Shown here in pieces: positions 25,231-34,931 of a stretch of DNA of 64,000 nucleotides. Source of the stretch: Bacillus testis (GTDB lineage Bacteria; Bacillota; Bacilli; Bacillales; DSM-1321). Each line of letters begins with the position of its first letter. Positions within the stretch are counted from its first letter, which is position 1. Position numbers and translations under genes: made by a program. A model generated the notes under the pieces. It was given only the letters and a program-made list of their open reading frames with translations. It had not been told where the DNA came from and did no database searches. Location: positions 1,811,852 to 1,875,851 of the forward strand of contig NZ_LN851186.1 of assembly GCF_001243895.1 (NCBI RefSeq), read 5' to 3'.

Positions 25231-25268
25231 GAAGGATAGAATTATGAATGATCGAGGGGGGCAAATAG

Positions 25269-26411
25269 ATGAAGTTCATCCATACGGCCGATTGGCATTT
25301 GGGGAAAATAGTCCATGGCATCTACATGACGGAGGACCAGCGTTATATACTCAATCAATTCCTGCGGATTGTAGAAGAAGAAAAGCCGGACGCAATTGTG
25401 ATTGCAGGCGATTTATATGATCGTTCTGTCCCGCCGACAGAAGCGGTCAATCTACTTGATGAAATTCTTTTTAAAATGAATATTGAAATGGGTATCCCTA
25501 TTGTGGCGATTTCAGGAAACCATGATAGTGCCGAGCGTTTATCTTTCGGTACTTCCTGGTATAAACACAGTCAGCTATTTATTAGTGGAAAAATGGAAGA
25601 AGAGATCAAACCTATCCATATTAAGGGCGTGAATTTCTATTGCGTGCCTTTTGCGGAGCCAGGCGTGGTCAAGCAGATTACGGGAAATGAACATATTGTT
25701 TCCCATCATACGGCAATGGAAGCCATTATAGAGGGCATTATGAAGAATCTGGATCCCAGCCAACCAAATGTTTTTGTTGGCCATGCATTTGTCGCGGGCG
25801 GAGAAGTCTCCGACTCAGAACGTACATTGTCAGTAGGAGGAACAGGCACTGTTTCCAGAGAGCTATTCAAGCCGTTTACGTATACGGCATTGGGCCATCT
25901 GCACAGTCCTGACGCAATTAACGATCCTTCTATCTATTATGCAGGATCGATCCTTAAATACTCATTTTCTGAATCTGCCCAACAGAAGTCAGTGAATATC
26001 GTGACGATTGAAGAGGACCATACCATGAACGTCAAGAAAGTGCCATTGGTGCCTCAATACGATATGCGAGAGCTGAAAGGATATTTTGATGAGTTGCTGG
26101 ATCCAGCCTTTTACTCTTCCCAAAAGCGTGAAGATTACCTGAAAGTGACGTTGCTTGATCACGGGTCGATTATCGATCCGATCCATAAACTGCGGCAAGT
26201 TTATCCCCGTGTCATGCATTTGGAACGGAAATGGGATCTCTCCGATCAAAAGAATAAAAAAAGCTTTACTGTAAAAAAAGATAGAAATATGTCCGAGCTG
26301 CAGCTTTTTGAAAATTTTTATGAACAGATGACCGACAGGGAATTCGATGAAGAGAAAAGAAAATTGGTTGCATCGGTTATAGAAGAAGTAAAAAGAGAGG
26401 GCGATTATTAA
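25269..26411 (+). CDS. sbcD: Exonuclease SbcCD, nuclease subunit D
   Basis: 380 aa metallophosphoesterase, the bacterial Mre11. Metal motifs: DWH (8-10), GDLYDRSVPP, GNHDS and GHLHS. With SbcC it cleaves hairpins, cruciforms and blocked DNA ends. Start ATG after GAGGGGGGCAAATAG. Its stop overlaps sbcC by adjacency (TAAATG), so the genes are coupled. Confidence 0.96.
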   Translation: MKFIHTADWHLGKIVHGIYMTEDQRYILNQFLRIVEEEKPDAIVIAGDLYDRSVPPTEAVNLLDEILFKMNIEMGIPIVAISGNHDSAERLSFGTSWYKHSQLFISGKMEEEIKPIHIKGVNFYCVPFAEPGVVKQITGNEHIVSHHTAMEAIIEGIMKNLDPSQPNVFVGHAFVAGGEVSDSERTLSVGGTGTVSRELFKPFTYTALGHLHSPDAINDPSIYYAGSILKYSFSESAQQKSVNIVTIEEDHTMNVKKVPLVPQYDMRELKGYFDELLDPAFYSSQKREDYLKVTLLDHGSIIDPIHKLRQVYPRVMHLERKWDLSDQKNKKSFTVKKDRNMSELQLFENFYEQMTDREFDEEKRKLVASVIEEVKREGDY

Positions 26412-29400
26412 ATGAGACCGCAAAAACTTGTCCTTCAGGCTTTCGGACCCTATGCAGGCAAAGAAATCATTGATTTCACCCAATTGGAAAACCGCAATAT
26501 GTTTGTTATTTCGGGAAAGACTGGAGCTGGGAAAACGACCATTTTTGATGGCATCTCGTTTGCCATATTTGGAAAAGCAAGCGGCGATGACCGCAGCGCA
26601 CCTGATATGCGCAGCCATTTTGCCGACAGTTCTATTATGACGGAGGTTTCTTTAACTTTTCAGTTGCGGGAACGCACCTATCATATTTGGAGAAGCCCTA
26701 TGCAGGAAAAACAAAAAAAATCGGGCGAAGGCTTCACGACAATCAATGCAAGGGCTGAATTGTTTGAAGTGAAAGACGGTGTAAAGGAACTTTTAGCAGC
26801 AAATGTGCGGGATGTCGATGAAAAAATCAAGGACATAATCGGATTGGATGCTGTCCAGTTCAAGCAAATTTTGATGATTCCCCAAGGCGAATTCAAAAAA
26901 TTGTTAACCTCGGAAAGCAAGGAAAAAGAAAGCATACTCCAGAAACTTTTCCATACCCAAATGTATAAAAGAATGGAAGAAAAATTAAAAGAAAAAAGTT
27001 CTTTTCTGAAAAAAGAAGAGGAGAAAATTCAGCTTGAACTGTCTTCTTGTATAGAGGATATACGGTGGTTCGAGCAGGCAAGCGAACAGGAGGAAAATCC
27101 GGCCGGCACTTCCAAGGAGACCCTGTCAAGGCTGAAAAAAGACATTGAACGGACGGAAAGCCGGCTGGACGATCTGAAAATCCGCCAAAAAGAAGCGGAA
27201 AACAAAGAAAAAGCGATCAATGAACAGCTGTTTAAAGCGAACCAGATTGTTTCCATGTTCAAAGAAAAAGAGCAGCTGTCCGAGGCCAAAGAGCAGTTGG
27301 CGAACCAGCAGGAACAAATGAATAAGGATCAGGAAAGCATCAAATGGGCGCAGAAGGCATCCACTCTGGAAAAACAAGAACAATCTTATATTCGCATTGG
27401 CAAAAGAGTGAATGAATCAAAAAAACAAATTGAAGCCCTAAAGGCACGGGCGGAGCACGCAAAGTTGGCCGTTGTGTCTGCCCATGAACGGTACAAAGCG
27501 GAGGAATCAAAAAAAGAAGACCGTGAACGAGCAGCGAATGAATGGGTAAACCTTCAGGAAATGAAAAAGGATGTATTGGCCTTTACTCAATTGGAAGAGG
27601 AAACCCGCATGCAAAGCGAGGAATGGAAAAAAAACGCCCAAGCATTATCGATCCAGCAGCAAAAGTTGAAAGACTTGCATGAGGAGCTTGAAAGGCTTAA
27701 AGCACAAATAGCCGGCTGTGAAAAGGCGGATATGCTTTACGCACAGGAAAAACATATGGCGGAACAACTAGAGGAAGGCGCAGAATTGTCGAAGCAAATC
27801 GAACAGCAAATCGACAATATTAAGATCTTGCAGGAACAATTGAAAGAAAAAGAAGAGCTAATAACTGTTCAAAAAAACAAGGAGCAAGAGAGCGCTCAAC
27901 AACTTGACCATTTGCAGGAACAATTATTCGCTTCCCATGCAGTCTTGCTTGCATCCCATCTCCGCGCTGGAGAGAGCTGTGCCGTATGCGGTTCAAAGGA
28001 TCATCCGAATCCTGCCCGCCATCATGGCGGTGACGTAACCCAGGAAATGTATGATCGATTCAAAAGGAAGAAAGACGAGCAAACGGAGCTGCTGCAGAAG
28101 GCGCTTAGAGAATATGACCGCATGGCGCTCGAATTGCAAACATTAAGGGGTAATTGCCATAAAGACGAAGAGAAACTGCAAGCCATCGTCCGCAAACTTC
28201 ATCTTGAGGGGGATGAGGTTAAACAGCAGTTGGAGGACGGGCTGGCCGCTTCAACAGATAAATTGAAACAGCTTGAACAGCAGATTGAACAATTGCCTGC
28301 ATTGAAGGAAGCATTTGAAAAAAAATTCGAGATAGATAGACAGCTGCAGAAAACAGTCGAAGAACTGCAAGAAAAGGAATCAAAACAAAAAGAAAAACAT
28401 ATTCAACTAGAAACCAGATTGCAGTCAATGAAGGAAAGAGTGCCGGAATATCTTCGCTCATATGCCTCTTATGAGCAGGCCCTCCGTAAAGCAGAAGAGC
28501 TGAAAAACAAATTGCAACAACAGCTTGAACAGGCTCAAGGAGAATGGCAAAAACTGCTTCAGGAAGAAGCCAAGGTGAAAAGTACGCTTGAAGCAGAGGA
28601 GCGGAATATAGGGATGATGGAAACCGAGCTTAATGAACAGCGGGCGTTGTTCAAAACAGAGATGGAAAAGCAAGGATTCCAAACATATGCCATGTATGAT
28701 TCAGCCAAGCGGACGGAAGAGGAGCTAAATGGCATGCAGGCTGCAATAGACGCCTATAACCGGGAGATGCAGCGCATCGCATCATTGCTGGCTGAGATGG
28801 AGAAGAAGCTTTCGAACGTTGCCATGCCGGATATCGAGGAAATTAAAGCGCAGTTACAAGCTGCTCAAGACTTGAATGCGGATTATCGGAGAAAAGTAAA
28901 TGATCTTGCCATTCTGCTTGCGAATAATCTGCGGATTAATGGAAAGCTGTCTTCCGGCATTCTTAAACAGGACGAGCTGCAGAACCAATATAGACAAATC
29001 GGCCATTTATATGAAATCTCCAAAGGGCAAAATCCATTCCGCATTACCTTTGAAAGATTCGTATTGACGAGCTTTTTGGATGATATTTTGTTAGAGGCGA
29101 ATGAACGCCTGACAAAAATGACGAGTGGCCGGTACAGTTTGATCCGCAAAGTTGATCCAACTCGGAAAAATATTCAGAGCGGCCTTGAATTATCTGTATT
29201 CGACCAGTATACGGGTATGGAGCGCCATGTCAAAACCTTATCCGGCGGAGAGAGCTTCAAAGCATCCCTTTCACTGGCGCTTGGCTTAGCTGCGGTTGTA
29301 CAGCAAAATGCAGGAGGCATCTCACTCGAAACGATGTTTATCGACGAAGGATTTGGAACACTCGATCCGGAATCATTGGATCAGGCCGTGGAATCCTTGC

Positions 29401-29531
29401 TGGAAATTCAAAGCAGCGGCCGTCTCGTCGGCATTATTTCGCATGTGCCTGAGCTGAAGGAACGAATCGATGCCAGATTGGAAGTCAGGGGAACCCAAAC
29501 AGGCAGCACAACTAAATTTGTTTTGAACTAA
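26412..29531 (+). CDS. sbcC: Exonuclease SbcCD, ATPase subunit C
   Basis: 1039 aa, the bacterial Rad50. Walker A GKTGAGKTT near 35-43; two long coiled coils rich in Gln/Glu/Lys meet at a zinc hook, Cys523-Ala-Val-Cys526. ABC signature LSGGESFKASLSLALGLA begins near 942 and Walker B MFIDEGFGTLD near 976. It tethers and opens DNA ends for SbcD. selB follows after 16 bp. Confidence 0.96.
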   Translation: MRPQKLVLQAFGPYAGKEIIDFTQLENRNMFVISGKTGAGKTTIFDGISFAIFGKASGDDRSAPDMRSHFADSSIMTEVSLTFQLRERTYHIWRSPMQEKQKKSGEGFTTINARAELFEVKDGVKELLAANVRDVDEKIKDIIGLDAVQFKQILMIPQGEFKKLLTSESKEKESILQKLFHTQMYKRMEEKLKEKSSFLKKEEEKIQLELSSCIEDIRWFEQASEQEENPAGTSKETLSRLKKDIERTESRLDDLKIRQKEAENKEKAINEQLFKANQIVSMFKEKEQLSEAKEQLANQQEQMNKDQESIKWAQKASTLEKQEQSYIRIGKRVNESKKQIEALKARAEHAKLAVVSAHERYKAEESKKEDRERAANEWVNLQEMKKDVLAFTQLEEETRMQSEEWKKNAQALSIQQQKLKDLHEELERLKAQIAGCEKADMLYAQEKHMAEQLEEGAELSKQIEQQIDNIKILQEQLKEKEELITVQKNKEQESAQQLDHLQEQLFASHAVLLASHLRAGESCAVCGSKDHPNPARHHGGDVTQEMYDRFKRKKDEQTELLQKALREYDRMALELQTLRGNCHKDEEKLQAIVRKLHLEGDEVKQQLEDGLAASTDKLKQLEQQIEQLPALKEAFEKKFEIDRQLQKTVEELQEKESKQKEKHIQLETRLQSMKERVPEYLRSYASYEQALRKAEELKNKLQQQLEQAQGEWQKLLQEEAKVKSTLEAEERNIGMMETELNEQRALFKTEMEKQGFQTYAMYDSAKRTEEELNGMQAAIDAYNREMQRIASLLAEMEKKLSNVAMPDIEEIKAQLQAAQDLNADYRRKVNDLAILLANNLRINGKLSSGILKQDELQNQYRQIGHLYEISKGQNPFRITFERFVLTSFLDDILLEANERLTKMTSGRYSLIRKVDPTRKNIQSGLELSVFDQYTGMERHVKTLSGGESFKASLSLALGLAAVVQQNAGGISLETMFIDEGFGTLDPESLDQAVESLLEIQSSGRLVGIISHVPELKERIDARLEVRGTQTGSTTKFVLN

Positions 29532-29547
29532 TCAGAGGTGCATGAGC

Positions 29548-31425
29548 GTGAAAAAACATATAACAATCGGGTTGGCCGGGCATATCGACCACGGTAAGAC
29601 CTCTTTGACTAAAGCGTTGACGAATGTGGATACAGATACCTTAAAGGAAGAAAAACAAAGAGCCATATCCATTGAATTGGGGTTTGCGCCATACAAGCAG
29701 ACAGAAACCCAGTCCATCTCCATAATCGATGTACCCGGCCACGAAAAATTCATCAAAAAGATGATTGCCGGCGTTTCAGGGATAGATTGTGTTATTTTGA
29801 CGGTTGCAGCCGATGAAGGGGTTATGCCGCAAACGAAAGAACATTTGGCTATTTTGCAGTATTTAGGAATTCCCGCAGGCATGGTGGCAATCACGAAGTG
29901 CGATCGGGTTGACAAGGAGTTTCTTGAAATCGTTAAGGAAGAAATACGGCTGGAATTGGAAGGAACCATTTTTGAAGGCGTGCCGTTGTATGAGGTGGAC
30001 AGTCTTTCCAAAAGAGGAATCCCTGAATTGAAGGAGGCCATCGAACGTTATGCTGATAATGCGGTTCCCAAGGGGGCAGGCGGAGAGTTCCGCCTCCCAA
30101 TCGATCAAGTTTTCACCGTGAAAGGGCAGGGGACGATTGTACGCGGAACGGTCAATGAAGGGCATTTAAGAGAGGGAGAAGACTTGTATATCTTGCCTTC
30201 GGGCAAAAAGACGAAAGCCCGGCAGCTGCAGGTCCACCATTCCTCCGTACCTGAGCTTTTGGCCGGACAAAGAGGAGCCGTCAATTTGGCGGGAGTGGAC
30301 AGGCATGAAGTGAAACGGGGGGATGTGTTGGTTGGCTCTAAGCATATGGCAACCACCGACTGTCTGGATGTGTCGCTATCTTTTGCTTCGGAGCTAAGCC
30401 ATGCAGTGAAGCAGCGAATGCCGATTGCTTGCTATATCGGAACCTCGGAAGTACTGGGAAGAATTGTTTTTTTCGACCGCAATGAACTGGGGGACAAAAG
30501 GGAGGATATCCTTTGCCAATTAAGGCTTGAGCAACCGGTCGTTGCCAAAAGGGGGGATCGGGTCATCATCAGGCGCCCTTCTCCGCAGGAAACCATAGGC
30601 GGAGGTTGGGTAATCGATCCGTATGGGGAAAAGTACAAATATGGGGAAGAAACCATCGCGGCACTGGCGAAAAAGCGAGAGAGCAATAACTCGGAGCGGG
30701 TTTCTCTCGTTTTGCGCAAGCAGCGGGCACTGACCGCAGAAGAATTGTCACTCTATACATCCGTCCCGATCGATGAGATCAACCAAATCATTGAAGAATC
30801 GGAGTCGATATGTGCAGTCAATCCCGAGTTATTCATGCATAGCCAAGCAATCGAAGAAGGAACAGCGGACATTGTTGTGCTTCTTGAAGGCTACCATCGC
30901 AAGCACCCGATGAAACCGGGTATGCCGAAAGCAGAACTGCTCCAAAAGTTGGAGAGCCAATTTCATCCTGTAGTGTCTGACTTTTTGCTGAAAAATGGTA
31001 AAGATGATAAATGGACAATCACAGAACAGCATGTAGCACAACAAGGATTTTTGCCTTCCGTTCCGGATTCCTGGGCCAAAAAAGCGGAAAATATGCTTGG
31101 AGAAATCAGGAGGGATGGTGTGGCTGTCACTTATTTTGGTGTGTATGCAAAAAGGCAGCATATTCCGGACTCTATTGCCAGTGAACTGAAGGCTTTTTGG
31201 CAGGAGCAGGGTCTTCTAGAACACCTGGCAGGCGATTATTATATCCATCGTTCTTCTTTTACAGAGGCTTTAGAAAAATTGCGCAAAGGCACCGCGATTA
31301 AGTTTACGGTCACTGAGGCAAAGGACATTCTCGGCCTTTCCAGAAAGTACATGATTCCTTTCCTTGAGAAGCTTGATGAAAAGCAAATCGCTTGCCGGGA
31401 AGGGGACTTCCGGACATGGCTTTAA
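29548..31425 (+). CDS. selB: Selenocysteine-specific elongation factor SelB
   Basis: 625 aa from GTG 7 nt after AGAGGTG; an ATG 6 bases earlier is too close to that site. GTP-binding domain: GLAGHIDHGKTS (G1), DVPGHEKF (G3) and TKCD (G4). Beta-barrel domains follow (QVFTVKGQGTIVRGTV). The C-terminal third consists of winged-helix repeats (the last being TVTEAKDILGLSRKYMIPFLE) that bind the SECIS hairpin. SelB brings Sec-tRNA to UGA codons. It is co-transcribed with sbcDC by position, an unusual partnership. Confidence 0.96.
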   Translation: MKKHITIGLAGHIDHGKTSLTKALTNVDTDTLKEEKQRAISIELGFAPYKQTETQSISIIDVPGHEKFIKKMIAGVSGIDCVILTVAADEGVMPQTKEHLAILQYLGIPAGMVAITKCDRVDKEFLEIVKEEIRLELEGTIFEGVPLYEVDSLSKRGIPELKEAIERYADNAVPKGAGGEFRLPIDQVFTVKGQGTIVRGTVNEGHLREGEDLYILPSGKKTKARQLQVHHSSVPELLAGQRGAVNLAGVDRHEVKRGDVLVGSKHMATTDCLDVSLSFASELSHAVKQRMPIACYIGTSEVLGRIVFFDRNELGDKREDILCQLRLEQPVVAKRGDRVIIRRPSPQETIGGGWVIDPYGEKYKYGEETIAALAKKRESNNSERVSLVLRKQRALTAEELSLYTSVPIDEINQIIEESESICAVNPELFMHSQAIEEGTADIVVLLEGYHRKHPMKPGMPKAELLQKLESQFHPVVSDFLLKNGKDDKWTITEQHVAQQGFLPSVPDSWAKKAENMLGEIRRDGVAVTYFGVYAKRQHIPDSIASELKAFWQEQGLLEHLAGDYYIHRSSFTEALEKLRKGTAIKFTVTEAKDILGLSRKYMIPFLEKLDEKQIACREGDFRTWL

Positions 31426-31511
31426 AGCTATGTTAAAAAGGGATGGAGGAACCATAATTTTACCTTTTAAAGGTTGGGTGATTATGGTATCATGAATGGG
31501 AACATAGGACG

Positions 31512-31546
31512 AAAAGGGCCCTTCCATTATGGAGGGGCCCTTTTCA
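31512..31546 (+). terminator. Terminator of the sbcDC-selB operon
   Basis: AAAAGGGCCCTTCC and GGAGGGGCCCTTTT pair with one bulged mismatch. The same hairpin could serve the minus strand. Confidence 0.85.
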
Positions 31547-31550
31547 CTTT

Positions 31551-31676
31551 ATTCCATTTTAATGGGCGCTAAATCTTCAGCTTTTAAGTGGGAGTCTTTG
31601 CGCCAATAAGAATCGATTGCTTCAATTGCTGATCGGGGGGAGTTGAATGAAGATCCCCACCAATCACATTTTTTAT
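31551..31676 (+). repeat. Dispersed two-hairpin repeat, copy D (full length)
   Basis: The left arm ATTCCATTTTAATGGGCGCT, right arm AAGTGGGAGTCTTTGCGCCA and second hairpin (GGGGGGA / ATCCCCAC) are all present. Its end overlaps the selD stop codon (31673-31675), so the element may have supplied the 3' end of selD. Confidence 0.8.
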
Positions 31677-32728
31677 CTTCCTGACTTTACTCTCAGCATA
31701 GGCTGTTTTTTCTCTTCCACATATCCAATAATGCTTGCCATCTGCTTCTTGGCATGCATCTCTTTGCAGTAAGATTCAGCTTCCATCCGCGGCATCGAGA
31801 TCAGCAAGCCGCCAGATGTAACGCTGTCGCAAATGGCCAATTGCTGCGGCAAAGAAAGCTGTCCGTCATATACAGCCTTCCCGGAGAGCCATTCATGGTT
31901 TGCCTTGCTGCCCCCAGGAACGACGCCTTCTTCAGCCAACTTGATGGTCCCTTCAAGAAACGGGATATCATCAAAGGAAATGACCATGCTCACACCGCTT
32001 CCTTCTGCCATTTCACTGGCATGCCCGAGCAGGCCGAAACCGGTAATATCCGTAACGGCATGCGGATGGTAAGAGCGCAGGCAATCGGCGCTGATTTTGT
32101 TCAATGCGGCCATTGTCTCTGTGACAGCCTGTTCTTGCTCTCGGGTCACAGCATTTCTTTTTATGCCGGTCGTTAAAATGCCCACTCCCAGCGGTTTTGT
32201 CAGAACAAGCACATCTCCCGGCTTAGCGCCAGTATTTTTCCAGATGTGATCCGGATGGACTGTTCCAGTCACCGAAAGCCCGAATTTCGGCTCTTTATCG
32301 TCGATGCTGTGGCCGCCAACCGTCACCGCTTCCGCTTCCACTACTTTATCGGATGCCCCGCGCATGATTTCAGAGAGGATATCCGGACCGAGCGTTTTGA
32401 TCGGATAGGCGACGATATTCATCGCAGTCCGCGGAATGCCGCCCATAGCATAGACATCGCTTAATGCATTGGCAGCAGCTATTTGGCCGAACATATAAGG
32501 ATCGTCCACAACAGGCGTAAAGAAGTCGACCGTTTGAATAAGGGCGATCTCTTCAGTAAGTTTAAATACTCCAGCATCATCAGCCGTTTCGTTTCCTACT
32601 AATAGCTGAGGATGCTGCGGTTGTTTGGGTAAATTGCGCAAAACTTGCGACAAGTCCTGAGGACCAATTTTGCATCCTCAGCCAGCTTTTGTCGACAAAG
32701 AAGTCAAGCGTACGCATTCCTCGTTCAT
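31673..32728 (-). CDS. selD: Selenide, water dikinase SelD, a selenoprotein (Sec17)
   Basis: 351 aa when UGA 17 is read as selenocysteine. SelD makes selenophosphate from selenide and ATP. Frame-only calling starts at 32653, after the active site. Upstream, ATG 32726-32728 with GGAGGTGCCACCT leads into LTSLSTKAG-U-GCKIGPQDLSQVL, where UGA (32678-32680) replaces the catalytic Cys of other SelD proteins. Then come VGNETADDAGVF (ATP and Mg binding), GGHSIDDKEPKFGLSVTG and TGFGLLGH. Within the same window are tRNA-Sec, SelA and SelB, so read-through is expected. The Sec enzyme is common among Firmicutes. Confidence 0.94.
32643..32681 (-). promoter_or_regulatory. Candidate bacterial SECIS in selD
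   Basis: Two hairpins follow or include the UGA on the minus strand: CTGAGGA/TCCTCAG (32681-32657) encloses the codon itself, and ACTTG-TCG-CAAGT (32655-32643) puts its loop about 27 nt after UGA, within the usual 16-37 nt range. Which one SelB reads is not decidable by eye. Confidence 0.55.
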
Positions 32729-32925
32729 AGGTGGCACCTCCTGTGGATTGTTATGTAACTAATTAAATACTCTCCTATTATACAACAAAAAGACGAGGCA
32801 ATGTCTTTGTATGATTTGATACAACAAATCCCATTATAATCTCTTCTTATTTACGCTTCTTTTGAAGTGGAAATTCAATGATCGGTGGCGAATGAATGAT
32901 AACCTCCATCGATCCACGTTTCGTT

Positions 32926-33261
32926 TTATTCCTTTTTCGTCTTTATAATGGTTATGCATACAAATGGAGGTTCTATCTGGTAAGAGATATTTTCCTCGGA
33001 AAGCAGCATCGGCAATTCCAGCCGGCGTTCGAGTAAGGGTCCTGCTTCTTTGGAGAACTGAATCAATAAAGAAGAGTTTTCGCATAGGATACCGACCTTG
33101 TTTTGACGGCCGGGTTGCTCTGCATCGATTTCATACCTATCAGGGAACTCATATAAAAAGACTGGAAACGTGCATGTATCTAGATAAGAGGCGAAGGGGT
33201 CCTCTTTATATGCTTGCAGCCATTCTTCGAAATGGGGGAACGAATACAGTTCGCTGTTCAT
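32926..33261 (-). CDS. Small Hsp20-like protein, uncertain
   Basis: 111 aa from ATG after AAAGGAGGAATCCCC; a longer upstream frame is spurious because it covers selA on the other strand. The C-terminal part (ILCENSSLLIQF, then RRLELPMLLSEENISYQIE and CITIIK) has the strand pattern of alpha-crystallin/Hsp20 proteins such as CotP, but the family motif is weak. Divergent from selA and upstream of selD on the same strand (about 200 bp apart). It may be a spore or chaperone protein. Confidence 0.55.
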   Translation of the reverse strand: MNSELYSFPHFEEWLQAYKEDPFASYLDTCTFPVFLYEFPDRYEIDAEQPGRQNKVGILCENSSLLIQFSKEAGPLLERRLELPMLLSEENISYQIEPPFVCITIIKTKKE

Positions 33262-33354
33262 GGGGATTCCTCCTTTTGCCCATATTATGCGAAGCTTGTG
33301 ATTCGGTGAGGATGGTATACTATTAGTAGAGTACACTTGAACGGAGGATACAGT

Positions 33355-34758
33355 TTGAAACCATACATAAAGCAGATACCGGCTATCCATAAACTGCAAA
33401 AAGAGAAACGTTTCCATGATTTTATTTCCTTGAATAAGTTGCATGAAAAAAAAGCGACAGAGATTGTAGGGAAGATGGTAGCGGAAGCCAGAGAGCTGAT
33501 TTTGACAGATCGCTGGACTGGCCCTGCACCCGGAAATTCCTCGTTTACGGATGAAATTTTCAATATGTGCCAGGCTTATGTAAATACCCATTATGCATAC
33601 CGTTTGCGAAGAGTGGTCAACGCAACCGGTACAATCCTGCATACAAATTTGGGCCGGGCGAGGCTGAGTGAGGCGGCTATCGAGCATATGGCCGACGTTG
33701 CCCGCCACTACAGCAATCTTGAATATTCTATACCGAAAGGCAGCCGCGGTTCGCGCCATGACCTAGTCGAGGATTGGATCAATGAATTGACGGGAGCGGA
33801 AGCATCCATGGTAGTTAATAATAACGCCGCAGCAGTATATCTTATATTGAATGCCTTGGCCAAGGAACAAGAAGTGATTGTTTCAAGAGGGCAATTGATT
33901 GAAATCGGCGGTTCATTCCGTGTCTCTTCTATTATGGAAGAAAGCGGCGCCATCCTTGTGGAAGTAGGTACAACCAATAAGACACATCCTTATGATTATG
34001 AAAACGCCATTTCCGGCCAAACCGGCATGATCATGAAGGTCCATTCGTCCAATTTTAAGATGATTGGATTTACGGAAGAAGTGGGCCGGGAGGAGCTTGC
34101 CCGCATCAGCCGCCAAAACGGCTTGGTGTTCTATGAAGATTTGGGGAGCGGGGTCCTTACTGATTTTAGTGATCAAAACATCGGTGAAGAGCCAGTGGTA
34201 CGACAAGTATTGGAGCAGGGGTGCGACCTGGTTTCATTCAGTGGCGATAAACTGTTGGGGGGGCCGCAGGCAGGAATTATTGCGGGAAAAAAAGCATGGA
34301 TTGACAAACTGAAAAAAAGCCAGCTTGCAAGAGTCCTCCGTGTAGATAAAATCACACTTGCCGCTCTAGAAGCAACGCTGCTGGATTACTTGAAATCATC
34401 TAGGGACGAAACCGCTATTCCAACCGTACAATCCATCCGGGCTGAATACAGCGACCTGCTGCCTCGCGCTAAAGATTTGCAGCTATTGATTCGACAAAGC
34501 CTTCCTACAGCCGAGGCGGACATCATCAAGGTCGATAGTGCGATTGGAGGCGGAACCATGCCGGGTGTCGTTAGGGAAAGCCCCGCAGTAGCCGTTTCTT
34601 TCAAAACGATGCAGGTAAGCGAAGCCGAGGAACTATTAAGAACGCACACTCCGCCTGTTGTGGCCCGCGTCCAGCATAATACACTCATTTTCGATGTAAG
34701 GACCTTGGATGATTCAGATTTGCAAATCATCGCAGAAGCTTTGCTCTTATGCAAATAA
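33355..34758 (+). CDS. selA: L-seryl-tRNA(Sec) selenium transferase SelA
   Basis: 467 aa from TTG after ACGGAGGATACAGT; a TTG 18 bases upstream would put the ribosome binding site inside the gene. PLP enzyme that converts Ser-tRNA-Sec to Sec-tRNA-Sec using selenophosphate. Visible: VVNATGTILHTNLGRARLS, VNNNAAAVYLIL, YEDLGSG and the PLP lysine Lys299 in SFSGDKLLGGPQAG. Length normal. Confidence 0.96.
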   Translation: MKPYIKQIPAIHKLQKEKRFHDFISLNKLHEKKATEIVGKMVAEARELILTDRWTGPAPGNSSFTDEIFNMCQAYVNTHYAYRLRRVVNATGTILHTNLGRARLSEAAIEHMADVARHYSNLEYSIPKGSRGSRHDLVEDWINELTGAEASMVVNNNAAAVYLILNALAKEQEVIVSRGQLIEIGGSFRVSSIMEESGAILVEVGTTNKTHPYDYENAISGQTGMIMKVHSSNFKMIGFTEEVGREELARISRQNGLVFYEDLGSGVLTDFSDQNIGEEPVVRQVLEQGCDLVSFSGDKLLGGPQAGIIAGKKAWIDKLKKSQLARVLRVDKITLAALEATLLDYLKSSRDETAIPTVQSIRAEYSDLLPRAKDLQLLIRQSLPTAEADIIKVDSAIGGGTMPGVVRESPAVAVSFKTMQVSEAEELLRTHTPPVVARVQHNTLIFDVRTLDDSDLQIIAEALLLCK

Positions 34759-34765
34759 AGCAATC

Positions 34766-34799
34766 AAGCAGGGGATTGAAACCCTGCTTGGCGTTTTTA
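34766..34799. terminator. Bidirectional terminator, selA and sspP
   Basis: AAGCAGGG and CCCTGCTT pair around an 8-nt loop; GGCGTTTTT follows on the plus strand. It lies between convergent genes. Confidence 0.75.
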
Positions 34800-34931
34800 C
34801 ATATCGTGATGGGAATGGTGCTTTTGGCGGCTATGATTGCGGTTTTTGACTTTATGCGATCCGCTCATCGGTTCCTGCTGGCCGGATTGATGCTGTTTCT
34901 TATTGTTGTTTTTTTCATTTTGATTGCTCAT
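34797..34931 (-). CDS. sspP: Small acid-soluble spore protein P
   Basis: 44 aa with [20 protein letters not shown] then [14 protein letters not shown], a near match to SspP (CotL) of B. subtilis. AAAAGGAGGCATCAT precedes the ATG. It is made in the forespore. A hydrophobic plus-strand frame over it is a shadow. In B. subtilis sspP is followed by sspO and citB; sspO is not seen here, and a nitroreductase gene intervenes. Confidence 0.9.
   Translation of the reverse strand: MSNQNEKNNNKKQHQSGQQEPMSGSHKVKNRNHSRQKHHSHHDM

Noticed and set aside
32926..33759. Long minus-strand 277-codon frame
   Set aside because: The first 166 codons overlap selA on the other strand; only the last 111 codons have a ribosome binding site and are kept.
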